Shown: positions 27,633 through 35,207 of the stretch, in pieces
Layout of the letters: the number at the start of each line of letters is the position of its first letter
How positions within the stretch are numbered: the first letter of the stretch is position 1
Source: Gloeobacter kilaueensis JS1
GTDB lineage: Bacteria; Cyanobacteriota; Cyanobacteriia; Gloeobacterales; Gloeobacteraceae
Reading direction: 5' to 3'
DNA length: 64,000 bases
Assembly (NCBI RefSeq): GCF_000484535.1
Contig: NC_022600.1
Location: 4,332,234-4,396,233, forward strand
Notes under the pieces: generated by a model
Database searches by the model: none
What the model was told of the DNA's origin: nothing
What the model saw: the letters and a program-made list of their open reading frames with translations, nothing else
Program-made: the position numbers and the translations under genes

Positions 27633-28337
27633 ATGCTCGCTTCGCCGATTTCCCGCTCCGCCCGCCGCTTTACGGTCTTACTGGCACAGATGGACAATCT
27701 TTTAGCAGAAAGGCTCGGCGAGCCCCTGCGCGGCCAGGGCTACCGCGTCAGCCTCAGCCCACAGATCGAAAAAGTCGAAAGCTGCCTGGCACTGCTGCAC
27801 AGCGAGAACCCGGATGTGCTGATTCTGGCAGCCAGCTCAGGCGGGCTGGCACTCTGCCGCCAGCTGCGCCAATCCGGTTGTAGCCTGCCGGTGCTGCTCC
27901 TGAGCGACGGCGACGCCATCAGCGAGCGGGCGGCAGGTCTCGAAGTCGGGGCCGACGATTACATGGTGCCCCCCTACAGCGCCGAAGAACTGCTAGAGCG
28001 CGTCCAGTGCCAGCTCCGGCGCTTTCATAATCGGGGCGGCGGCCTATTGCGCCTTGCGGATCTGACGCTGAACACCGGCAGCCGCGAGGTGCGCCGGGCC
28101 GGTCGCTCGATCGAACTGACGGCCCGCGAGTACGACCTGCTGTTGTTTTTGCTCGAACGCGCCGGCGAAATCCTCAGCCGCGAGCAGATCCTCCAGGGCG
28201 TGTGGGGCGAACACTTCGACAGCGAATCGAACGTCGTCGAGGTTTACATCCGTTATCTGCGCCTCAAGATCGAACGGCCCGGCGAAAAAAAATTGATTCA
28301 TACCGTGCGCAGCGTCGGTTACAGCCTCCACGATTAA
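27633..28337 (+). CDS. OmpR-type DNA-binding protein with a degenerate receiver
   Basis: A 234-residue protein with a receiver-like N-terminus and a good OmpR-type winged helix (ELTAREYDLLLFLLERAGEILSREQIL, VVEVYIRYLRLKIE, TVRSVGYSL). The receiver lacks the phosphorylation chemistry: the acidic pair is replaced by Ala18-Gln19, the phosphoacceptor Asp by Ala66 (DVLILAASSGG), and the conserved Lys by Pro113 (YMVPPYS). The fold markers GADDY are kept. Such proteins act without phosphorylation, by dimerisation or ligand binding. ATG start. It is followed after 90 bp by a Crp-type regulator on the same strand. Confidence 0.9.
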   Translation: MLASPISRSARRFTVLLAQMDNLLAERLGEPLRGQGYRVSLSPQIEKVESCLALLHSENPDVLILAASSGGLALCRQLRQSGCSLPVLLLSDGDAISERAAGLEVGADDYMVPPYSAEELLERVQCQLRRFHNRGGGLLRLADLTLNTGSREVRRAGRSIELTAREYDLLLFLLERAGEILSREQILQGVWGEHFDSESNVVEVYIRYLRLKIERPGEKKLIHTVRSVGYSLHD

Positions 28338-28427
28338 CCTGCGACACCCAAATTGGGTGTTCTTCATTACCTTGTCTTTACCTCGGGGGTTTACGGTGGT
28401 GGCACTCGCTACCGAAGCAATCGCCCT

Positions 28428-29063
28428 ATGGCACACCGGGACGCCCACCAGGACTTTCGCCTGCTGCTTGAGGAACTGTACCGGGAAAGAACCCTCCGCT
28501 TTTTTAAAGCCGGACAGAGTATTCCCCTGCGCACCCAGGAAATCTGGATCGTCTATCGCGGTCTAGTCCAGATCTCGACGCTGCAACCGAGCGGCGACGA
28601 AGCCTTGCTGGGGCTGGTCGGCCCGCTGATGCCCCTGGGTCGATCGCTGACGCTGCTTGAACCTTATCAGGCTGTGGCGATCACCAACGTCGATCTGCTG
28701 CGGCTCACCACCGAAGAAATTCACGCGAGCCCCCGGCTGGCCCGCGAATTAAACGAACAGATGGCCCGCCGGCTCAGACAGGCGGAGGCGCTTCTGGCCC
28801 TCGCCGGCAAGCGGCTGGTGGTAGACCGGCTGCAGGGCTTTCTCTACCTGCTCGCCCACGAATTTGGTTATTCGACCGGCGACGGGGTGCGCATCGATGT
28901 GCGCCTCACCCACCAGCAATTTGCCAACGCCCTGGGCACCACCCGCGTCACCGTCACCCGCTTTTTGGGGCAGCTGCGCGATCAAGGTCTCATTCATATT
29001 GGCCGCGACCGCCGCATCTACCTGCGCCATCCCCAGCAACTGGCCGCCGCCAGTTGTTTTTAG
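28428..29063 (+). CDS. Crp/Fnr-family transcription regulator, NtcA-like DNA-binding part
   Basis: A 211-residue regulator. The N-terminal beta-barrel (RFFKAGQSIPLRTQEIWIVYRG, LLGLVGPLMPLGRS) lacks the Arg-x-Ser phosphate-binding signature of cAMP sensors, so cAMP is unlikely to be its ligand. The C-terminal winged helix LTHQQFANALGTTRVTVTRFLG closely resembles the NtcA helix, which reads GTA-N8-TAC type sites. NtcA itself is likely elsewhere; this may be a paralogue. ATG 28428 is the best start (upstream reading would begin with TTG). It lies directly after the degenerate-receiver regulator. Confidence 0.85.
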   Translation: MAHRDAHQDFRLLLEELYRERTLRFFKAGQSIPLRTQEIWIVYRGLVQISTLQPSGDEALLGLVGPLMPLGRSLTLLEPYQAVAITNVDLLRLTTEEIHASPRLARELNEQMARRLRQAEALLALAGKRLVVDRLQGFLYLLAHEFGYSTGDGVRIDVRLTHQQFANALGTTRVTVTRFLGQLRDQGLIHIGRDRRIYLRHPQQLAAASCF

Positions 29064-29235
29064 TCCGCCCATAGCACGATTAAGATTCTGCTGATAGACT
29101 GGCGTCAGATAAGTAACTTTCTGTAAGGTTCGGGGTTGCGAGTTTGACCTCGTTCGCATTTGCAAGCACAACCTGCCCACTACTTGGAACAGGCGCACCC
29201 GGCACCTTATCGAAGGGTTCGTCAGGAATAACTGT

Positions 29236-29550
29236 ATGGAACAAAGAAGAACGATTCGTCTGGAACCGACGCAGACCCCGAAGAGCCTGCTGCCCCGGTT
29301 GATGCGCGAGGATGCGCCCCTGCAGGCGAGCAATACGCTGGTTTTGATGTTTGGACCCCACCAGGCTGAGCTGTCGCCCAGTTCACGTCAGGGCGTGCGC
29401 TCCTGGATTCTCGCTCAAATTGCCCAAAACGGTCTGCCAAGCCTGGTGCGCTTTGGACGGCGCGACCGTCCGAGCGTGTACCGGCGCGACGAATTTGTCG
29501 TCTGGCTCACCCCTGAGGGCCAGGAAGCTTCGATCGCCTCGCTCGGTTAG
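29236..29550 (+). CDS. Uncharacterised 104-residue protein
   Basis: A small basic protein with no membrane segment. It begins MEQRRTIRLEPTQTPKSLLP, has a central hydrophobic stretch NTLVLMFGPHQAEL and a helix VRSWILAQIAQNG, and ends EFVVWLTPEGQEA. AGGAATAACTG precedes the ATG. It sits 18 bp before the HAD-phosphatase gene on the same strand, so the two may be an operon. Family not recognised; the regular codon pattern and ribosome site support a real gene. Confidence 0.65.
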   Translation: MEQRRTIRLEPTQTPKSLLPRLMREDAPLQASNTLVLMFGPHQAELSPSSRQGVRSWILAQIAQNGLPSLVRFGRRDRPSVYRRDEFVVWLTPEGQEASIASLG

Positions 29551-29567
29551 GGCACGACCGCCGCTCG

Positions 29568-30299
29568 ATGGCTTCAAAAGGTCTGGTTGCCTTCGACATC
29601 GACGGTGTGATCCGCGATGTCTCCGGTTCGTACCGCCGGGCGATCATGGACACTGTCGAGCACTTCGGCGGCTGTCGGCCAACGATGGGCCAGATCGATG
29701 ACTTGAAGTCCGAAGGAATCTGGAACAACGACTGGCGCTGCTCCGAAGAGTTGCTGCGGCGGCAGAACGTCACTTTGCCCGATTACGAGCATCTGGTCGC
29801 CTACTTTCAAAGCCGCTATCTCGGGGAACCGCCCGGCAGCGGCTATATTGCCAGTGAGCCGTTGCTGGTCGAAGCGGAGCACTTTCTTGCTCTCGAAGTG
29901 GCGGGTTATGCCTGGGGTTTTTTTAGCGGCGCGGATCGCTACTCGGCCTTGCAGGTGCTGGAGAAACGCTTAAAGCTCGTCGCCCCGCCGCTGGTGGCGA
30001 TGCACGAAGCGCCCGAAAAACCCGATCCGACGGGCCTTTTGCAACTGTGCGATGCGTTGGGCCCGTTCGATCGCATCTGGTACCTGGGCGACACCGTTGC
30101 AGATATGCAGACGGTACAGAGAGCCACTTCGATCCGGCCTGGGGTCACGTTTATCGCCATCGGCATCCTTCCGCCCCACGTCCGCCCCACAGCAAAGGCG
30201 GCGCACTACGTACAACAGTTGCGCGCCGCCGGAGCCTTGAACGTTTGGGAGCACTTTCCTCCAGCGGCCAGACTGATTGCTCGCCTGGAGGAGCGATGA
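29568..30299 (+). CDS. HAD-superfamily phosphatase (TIGR01548-like)
   Basis: A 243-residue HAD hydrolase. Motif I is VAFDIDGVIRDV with the nucleophilic Asp near residue 9, motif II is in FFSGADRYSA, and motif III/IV are KPDP and WYLGDTVADMQ. The unusual motif I 'FDIDGVIRDVSGSYRRAI' is typical of a cyanobacterial/archaeal HAD group annotated as TIGR01548, of unknown substrate. Cytoplasmic. It follows the 104-residue gene closely and is followed by a 443-bp gap. Confidence 0.88.
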   Translation: MASKGLVAFDIDGVIRDVSGSYRRAIMDTVEHFGGCRPTMGQIDDLKSEGIWNNDWRCSEELLRRQNVTLPDYEHLVAYFQSRYLGEPPGSGYIASEPLLVEAEHFLALEVAGYAWGFFSGADRYSALQVLEKRLKLVAPPLVAMHEAPEKPDPTGLLQLCDALGPFDRIWYLGDTVADMQTVQRATSIRPGVTFIAIGILPPHVRPTAKAAHYVQQLRAAGALNVWEHFPPAARLIARLEER

Positions 30300-30742
30300 A
30301 CCGAATCGTCTGAATCGCATCGTCTTCACCGGGCAATGTGCTCTTAACAAGCACAATCGCCTCAGCGAAGAACGACTTTTTTGTCGTGTAGGGGGAAGAG
30401 ATCCATCTGTTTTATTTCAGTGCGTTTCTCAAAAAATAGACGATGATCGCAGCAATTCTTAGCTTTTAGAGGGGTTCTTACTTCGGTAGTTATTAATAGT
30501 AAACAGGTTCTCTCCGCCTGCAGTGGCAGCAATCGCGCTGTTTTTCTGTGTTGGGTACAGGCAACATGCAGGTGTTTAACTGAGTGTCTACCCCGGCAAT
30601 CGCGCTAAATCCGTGGTCCAAAGCACCAGACAGCACCAGACAGTGACAAAGGATTGACCGAATGTGCGCCTCTACCGAAAGGGAGACGAGGGACATTTTT
30701 GCTGAGCTATTGTAAGATATTTTAACTGGTTGCAATAAAGCC
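30300..30742. other. Intergenic region, AT-richer, no gene seen
   Basis: No frame with convincing codon use. It holds a small hairpin GTGCT/AGCAC (about 30339-30355), a palindromic CGAC-T6-GTCG (about 30373-30386), a tandem repeat of AGCACCAGAC (about 30622-30642), and AGCAATCGCGCT-like copies near 30529 and 30596. It must contain the promoter of the GH13 gene that starts at 30743. No RNA family recognised. Confidence 0.5.
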
Positions 30743-32089
30743 GTGACTTTCCCGCGCACTTGTCCTGCTATTCTTGAGATTAACACCTGGGTCTGGTTGC
30801 ACGAGCAGCACCGCCAGCTGGATACGCTCAACCGCTACGACCTCGAAAAGTTTGTTCGCCACCGCGATTATCTCTGGTTGATGGGCGTCTGGGAACGCTC
30901 CGAAGCTGGACGCGCCATTGCCCGTAGCCATGCCGGCCTCCAGTACGAGTACCGGCGAGCGCTGCCGGATCTGGCTGCCCAGGATATTGTCGGTTCCGCC
31001 TACGCTATTCGCCGCTACAGCGTCGATAGCCACCTGGGCAGCGAGGCGGGGCTACAGCGGCTGCGCCGGGTGCTCAACGACGAGCTGTCCGTTGGGCTGA
31101 TGCTCGACTTTATTCCCAACCACTGGGCGACCGACGCTGACTGGGTGCGCGCCCATCCCGAGTGGTTTGTGCCCTGCCAGGAGAGCACCGACAATGGCAG
31201 CTGTTTTCGTTCCGACGACGCGCACTTATCCCACGGGCGCGACCCGTACTTCCCGGCCTGGACAGACACGGCCCAGTTCGATTTTGCCAACCCCCAGGCG
31301 CGCCGGGCCTTGCTGGGCGAGTTGATGGCCGTGGCCGGGCGCGCCGACGGCGTGCGCTGCGACATGGCGATGCTCGTGCTGCGCGATGTCTTTCGGCGCA
31401 CCTGGCAGCGCGATCCGGGGGTCGAATTCTGGGCTGAGGCAATCGCGGCGGTCAAGGCAAAGTATCCTGGCTTTTTGTTCGTCGCCGAAGCGTACTGGGG
31501 GCTGGAGTGGAACCTGCTGCAGCTGGGCTTCGATTACTGCTACGACAAGACGCTCTACGACCGGCTCTGCCACCGGGATGCCCCTGGCATCACTGCCCAC
31601 CTGCGCGCCGATCCGAGCTTTTCTGAGCGGGTGGTGCGCTTCGCTGAAAACCACGACGAACCGGCGGCCCGGCAGATTTTTGGCCAGGGCTGGTGGAACG
31701 CGACGCTACTGTGCGCGACAGTACCTGGAGCCTTTCTTGAGTACCTGGGCCAGGGCGAGCGGACGGTACGGCTGCCGGTACAGTTGGGGCGCGGGGCAAA
31801 GGTGCCGGCCAATCCCCAGGTGCGGCACTTCCTCGAACAGCTCGCCGCCTTCCGGCAGCGCCTGGGCGACGGCTTCACGGTCTACGACACTCCCCACCCC
31901 CAGGTCGTCGCCTACCGGCGCGGGCAGTACGAATTTTTTATCAACCTGGGCGATCAGGGGGTTCATCTCAGTGGCCGCGAGGGCGTGCTGGTGCTGCCGC
32001 CCTACGGTGCTTCGGTGATCCAGGTGGCTTCTGCAGAAGTGCCGGTGGGCATCGACTGGCTGCGCGAGGCGATGGCCGTCTCTGCCTGA
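30743..32089 (+). CDS. GH13 (alpha-amylase family) glycoside hydrolase or transferase
   Basis: A 448-residue (beta/alpha)8 enzyme. All four GH13 regions are seen: MLDFIPNH (region I), GVRCDMAML with the nucleophile Asp (region II), FVAEAYW with the acid/base Glu (region III), and ENHDEPAA with the third carboxylate (region IV). A C-terminal beta domain follows. No signal peptide, so it should act in the cytoplasm on glycogen, maltodextrin, sucrose-related or trehalose-type substrates; specificity is not clear. Starts with GTG without a clear ribosome site. It is 9 bp from modB, but a link with molybdate is not expected. Confidence 0.9.
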   Translation: MTFPRTCPAILEINTWVWLHEQHRQLDTLNRYDLEKFVRHRDYLWLMGVWERSEAGRAIARSHAGLQYEYRRALPDLAAQDIVGSAYAIRRYSVDSHLGSEAGLQRLRRVLNDELSVGLMLDFIPNHWATDADWVRAHPEWFVPCQESTDNGSCFRSDDAHLSHGRDPYFPAWTDTAQFDFANPQARRALLGELMAVAGRADGVRCDMAMLVLRDVFRRTWQRDPGVEFWAEAIAAVKAKYPGFLFVAEAYWGLEWNLLQLGFDYCYDKTLYDRLCHRDAPGITAHLRADPSFSERVVRFAENHDEPAARQIFGQGWWNATLLCATVPGAFLEYLGQGERTVRLPVQLGRGAKVPANPQVRHFLEQLAAFRQRLGDGFTVYDTPHPQVVAYRRGQYEFFINLGDQGVHLSGREGVLVLPPYGASVIQVASAEVPVGIDWLREAMAVSA

Positions 32090-32098
32090 CACCCGAGA

Positions 32099-32764
32099 AT
32101 GGGCGAGCTGACTTTTTCGCTGCAACTGTCGCTCTGGGTGGCAGGTACAGCCACCCTCATCGCCGGGCTGGTCGGTACAGCCGCTGCCTACGTGCTTGCC
32201 AAGTACCGCTTCTGGGGAGAGGAACTCGTCGAGGCGCTCTTGACGCTGCCGCTGGTGCTGCCGCCGACGGTGGTCGGGTTTTATTTGCTCGGGCTGCTGG
32301 GACGGCGGGGCTGGCTCGGGCAGTACCTCTATGCCTGGACGGGGCTGGATCTGCTTTTTACACCCCAGGCGGCAGTGATCGCAGCGGCGGTGATGGCCCT
32401 GCCGCTGATGGTGCGCACCGCCCGAGCCGCGATCGAGGGCGTCGATCCGCTCTACGAGCAGGCCGCCTTCACCCTCGGTAAATCGCGCCTTGAGACGTTC
32501 TTGCAGGTGACGCTGCCGCTTGCCTGGCGGGGGTTGCTCGCCGGGCTGGTGCTCAGTTTTGCCCGTGCCCTGGGCGAATTTGGCGCTACGTTGATGGTGG
32601 CGGGCAACATTCCCCGGCGGACCCAGACGATGCCCCTCGCCATCTACGAGGCGACCCAGGCGGGGGAAGACCGTCGCGCCCTGGTGCTCGTCGCCGTGCT
32701 CAGTCTGGTTTCTCTGGTGGTGCTGCTGCTGACCAACCGCCTCGGCCCCAAAAAGCGATGGTGA
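32099..32764 (+). CDS. modB: Molybdate ABC transporter permease
   Basis: A 221-residue inner-membrane permease with five predicted helices. The signature ALPLMVRTARAAIEGVD...ARALGEFGATLMVAGN is the ModB EAA loop region that contacts the ATPase. It overlaps modC by 7 nt, so both are translated together. The periplasmic ModA protein is not encoded next to it, though it could be elsewhere. Molybdate (or tungstate) import would feed cofactor synthesis for enzymes such as the SorA-like protein encoded 3 kb on. Confidence 0.94.
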   Translation: MGELTFSLQLSLWVAGTATLIAGLVGTAAAYVLAKYRFWGEELVEALLTLPLVLPPTVVGFYLLGLLGRRGWLGQYLYAWTGLDLLFTPQAAVIAAAVMALPLMVRTARAAIEGVDPLYEQAAFTLGKSRLETFLQVTLPLAWRGLLAGLVLSFARALGEFGATLMVAGNIPRRTQTMPLAIYEATQAGEDRRALVLVAVLSLVSLVVLLLTNRLGPKKRW

Positions 32765-33468
32765 CGCTCCGTGTCCGGTTTGATAAGCGCCTGGGAAACT
32801 TTGCCCTGGCGGTCGATTTTGCCGTCGAGGCGGGACTGGTCGCCCTGTTTGGCCCCAATGGCTCAGGCAAATCGAGCACGCTCCTTGCCATCGCGGGCCT
32901 CCTGCACCCCGAGCGGGGGGCGATTTATCTGGGGGAGCAGGTGCTCTTCGACAGCGAGCGGCGGATCGACCAACCAGTCCAGGCCCGTCGGGTGGGCTTC
33001 GTCTTTCAGAACTACGCCCTGTTTCCGCACCTGAACGTGGCCCGCAACATCTGCTTTGGCATCGAGCGCGCCCCCGCCGCCACGCGCCGCCAGAAACTCG
33101 CCGAGTTACTTGCCCTGCTCCAACTCGATGGCCTGCAGGAGCGGCTGCCTCTAGAACTTTCCGGTGGCCAGCGCCAGCGGGTGGCAATTGCCCGCGCCCT
33201 CGCTCCGGAGCCGCAGCTGTTGCTGTTGGACGAACCTTTTGCCGCCGTCGATAGTGCCCTGCGCGAGCAGTTGCGCGAAGAACTCCTTCAGCTGCAACAA
33301 AAATTGCAACTGCCCGTGCTCATGGTCAGCCACGCCCGCGACGAAGTGTTGCAACTGGCGAGCACGGTCGTCTGCCTTGAAGCCGGTAGCGTCAGCGCCG
33401 TCGGCCCACCGGCGATGGTGCTGGAGCGCGCCTTTTACCTGCAGGAAGGCGCGCGCTTTAGCTGGTAG
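32758..33468 (+). CDS. modC: Molybdate ABC transporter ATP-binding subunit, short form
   Basis: A 236-residue ABC ATPase: Walker A GPNGSGKS (about residue 37), Q-loop in VFQNYALFPHL, signature LSGGQRQRVAIARAL, Walker B LLLLDEPFAA and His in MVSHARDE. The usual ModC has a C-terminal TOBE domain of about 100 residues that binds molybdate and inhibits transport; here the protein stops right after the ATPase. It overlaps modB by 7 nt. Confidence 0.93.
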   Translation: MVTLRVRFDKRLGNFALAVDFAVEAGLVALFGPNGSGKSSTLLAIAGLLHPERGAIYLGEQVLFDSERRIDQPVQARRVGFVFQNYALFPHLNVARNICFGIERAPAATRRQKLAELLALLQLDGLQERLPLELSGGQRQRVAIARALAPEPQLLLLDEPFAAVDSALREQLREELLQLQQKLQLPVLMVSHARDEVLQLASTVVCLEAGSVSAVGPPAMVLERAFYLQEGARFSW

Positions 33469-33528
33469 CCTGTTGTCAATTTCCCATGGCTGAGATTAAA
33501 ATAAGGGCCAGTGAGCGCAGGAGAAACG

Positions 33529-33978
33529 ATGCAGCTATCGCTGGCGCAGGTACTGTTGGCCGTTGCCGTCGGGGCACTGCTCGCTCCGCTCACCGTGGTC
33601 GCCGTCGCAGGCTATCAAAAAAGTGCGCAGGCAGCCCAGTATCCAGTCGAGGTGAGCCGCCTGCTTGCCGCCTCCCGCGCCTTTGTCAAAGACCAGTTGC
33701 GCCTGCCGGATCTTTCTGGCGCTGATTGCTCAGATAGTGGTTCTACTTCTCCCGACAGCGCCCTGTGGCGAAACTATTACCGACCGGCAGCCGAGGTGAC
33801 AAGTTGCCCGCAGTCTCTGTTGCCGGACGGTCTGCGCTACCAGACCGTGCGCGCCTTTACACCCGCCGGTGTAACTGTCGGGTCTTTTCCAGGCCGGATC
33901 CGCATCAGCGGCAGCTGGTGCGACCGCTACGACGGCGATCCGAACGCCTTCTGCGAGTACGACGTGCCGGTGTTTTGA
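33529..33978 (+). CDS. Exported protein with a signal anchor and four cysteines
   Basis: About 149 residues. A hydrophobic N-terminal segment (LAQVLLAVAVGALLAPLTVVAVAGY) is followed by a helix with VSRLLAASRAFVKDQLRLP, then a soluble domain with Cys in GADCS, VTSC, WCDR and FCEY, enough for two disulphides. The layout hints at a pilin-like minor subunit, but there is no clear prepilin cleavage site, so this is only a suggestion. I chose ATG 33529 because AGGAG stands five bases upstream; GTG 33511 would overlap that site. Family unknown. Confidence 0.68.
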   Translation: MQLSLAQVLLAVAVGALLAPLTVVAVAGYQKSAQAAQYPVEVSRLLAASRAFVKDQLRLPDLSGADCSDSGSTSPDSALWRNYYRPAAEVTSCPQSLLPDGLRYQTVRAFTPAGVTVGSFPGRIRISGSWCDRYDGDPNAFCEYDVPVF

Positions 33979-34032
33979 GCGTGCCCAAAGATAGAATTGA
34001 CCTGCGGGCACTTCCATGCAAGCGGATATCAG

Positions 34033-34398
34033 ATGAGTGAAGAGCGGATCGAACGCATCGAGCGCAACCTGGAGACTGTTACCGAGCGGTTGGACAGTCA
34101 GATCCAGCTGATGGCTGAGTTGCGCGTCGGGCAGGTCGTGCTCAACCAGCAGCTTACCCAGACGCAGCGCCAGTTGGGCGAGACCAACCAGCAACTGGCG
34201 CTGACCGATGCGGCGGTCTCCCATCTGGTCGGTGCTCTGGAACGCATTTTGCCGGTGATTCAAATTCAGCAACAACAGTTAGCCGAGCAAAATCAGCGCA
34301 TCGATGAGCACAGTCGCCGGATCGAAGATCTGTATAGAAGCCAGGGGCACATCCTCAGACGTTTGTTCGGCGAATCCGACGAAGGGCAGAGCCCTTAG
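34033..34398 (+). CDS. Small coiled-coil protein
   Basis: A 121-residue protein made almost entirely of heptads: ERIERIERNLETVTERLDSQ, then Gln/Leu-rich repeats (NQQLTQTQRQLGETNQQLAL), and a further coil up to SRRIEDLYRSQGHILRR. No membrane segment or catalytic motif. It probably forms a rod-like dimer or higher oligomer. It starts 54 bp after the exported Cys-rich protein on the same strand. Partner and function unknown; low-complexity sequence makes family calls unreliable. Confidence 0.72.
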   Translation: MSEERIERIERNLETVTERLDSQIQLMAELRVGQVVLNQQLTQTQRQLGETNQQLALTDAAVSHLVGALERILPVIQIQQQQLAEQNQRIDEHSRRIEDLYRSQGHILRRLFGESDEGQSP

Positions 34399-34410
34399 TT
34401 CGCCCTGCGA

Positions 34411-34884
34411 TCAAAGCTGGCGGATCAGGGCGTTGAGTTGTTCGCCGTAGAGCTGGTACTTGTCTACCTGGCTCTTGTAGATCATCAGATCCGACTCGTA
34501 GCGCACCTGCTTGAATTCGGCCCGGTTGTTGCGCTTTGTCTCGATATGGACCAGTACCCGGCCCATGCCCTGGATGGCGAACTTTAGAGCTTCGCTGTAG
34601 CTGGCGAAGAGTTTGAAGAACTGGACAAGGGTCTGGGCATCCGGCAGTTGTTCGGGTGACACCTCAGCCAGCTCAGTCTGAATCTGCTGGATCTGAGCGG
34701 CAATCGCCGTCACTCGCTCCACCAGCGGCGGAATCTCGGCCTTGAGCGGCTCGACGTTGTTCCAGCCAAAGGCGTTCTTCCAGGAAAAGAGCCGGTTGTC
34801 GAGGACGAGGTAGGCGTCGAGAACCTCGCCAATCGCCGACAACAACTGCCCGGCGCGCTGCTTGTAGGTTACAGAACTGGTCAT
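34411..34884 (-). CDS. Helical protein of unknown function, downstream of a cytochrome c
   Basis: A 157-residue protein, all-alpha, Gln/Glu/Leu-rich, starting MTSSVTYKQRAGQLLSAIGE. Conserved-looking Trp residues sit in FSWKNAFGWNNVEP, and the C-terminal part (SDLMIYKSQVDKYQLYGEQL) looks like a helical bundle. No cofactor motif or signal peptide, so it may be cytoplasmic, unlike the two genes ahead of it. Its ATG overlaps the cytochrome stop (ATGA, 34881-34884), so it is probably made with the SorA-like enzyme operon. Unrecognised family. Confidence 0.72.
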   Translation of the reverse strand: MTSSVTYKQRAGQLLSAIGEVLDAYLVLDNRLFSWKNAFGWNNVEPLKAEIPPLVERVTAIAAQIQQIQTELAEVSPEQLPDAQTLVQFFKLFASYSEALKFAIQGMGRVLVHIETKRNNRAEFKQVRYESDLMIYKSQVDKYQLYGEQLNALIRQL

Positions 34885-35195
34885 GGCCTCATCGTAGCGC
34901 CGAGGCCGGAGGAAGCCGGTCCAAAATGCGCGACCAGATAGGTGAGGATCACCTCCCGGTCCTGGGGCTCGATCCCAGCGCCATTTTCGACCATCAAGTT
35001 CAAGTTGCGCTCCCAGGCTGCCCGATCGAGGTGCTGCTGGCGCACCAGATCGAGGTTGTGACAACCGTTGCAGGTGGTCTGCACCAGTTCTCGCCCCGGT
35101 CCTTCCGGCAGGGTCAACTCCTCGCCCGCCTGGGCAAGCAGAGCCAGCAAGCCCAGGGCTATCAGCGCCAGTCCTCCGACGCGAAGCGTTTGCAC
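34881..35195 (-). CDS. Periplasmic monohaem cytochrome c, SorB-like
   Basis: A 104-residue protein with a signal peptide (VGGLALIALGLLALLAQAG) and one haem motif CNGCH (about residue 43). A Met in NLMVENGAGI is the likely axial ligand. It is the partner type of the SorA-like enzyme encoded directly upstream (12 bp gap), accepting electrons from the molybdenum centre and passing them to the respiratory chain, as in SorAB sulfite dehydrogenase (family knowledge). Overlaps the next gene by four bases. Confidence 0.87.
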   Translation of the reverse strand: MQTLRVGGLALIALGLLALLAQAGEELTLPEGPGRELVQTTCNGCHNLDLVRQQHLDRAAWERNLNLMVENGAGIEPQDREVILTYLVAHFGPASSGLGATMRP

Positions 35196-35207
35196 CCTGG
35201 CCTCCTG

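Noticed and set aside
30622-30642. Tandem 10-bp repeat, considered as the start of a CRISPR or repeat array.
   Set aside because: Only two copies, no spacers, and no cas gene in the window.
31706-33187. A long minus-strand open frame across the GH13/modB/modC genes.
   Set aside because: It spans three well-supported genes on the other strand; its product is Arg/Gln/Gly-rich low-complexity sequence typical of shadows.
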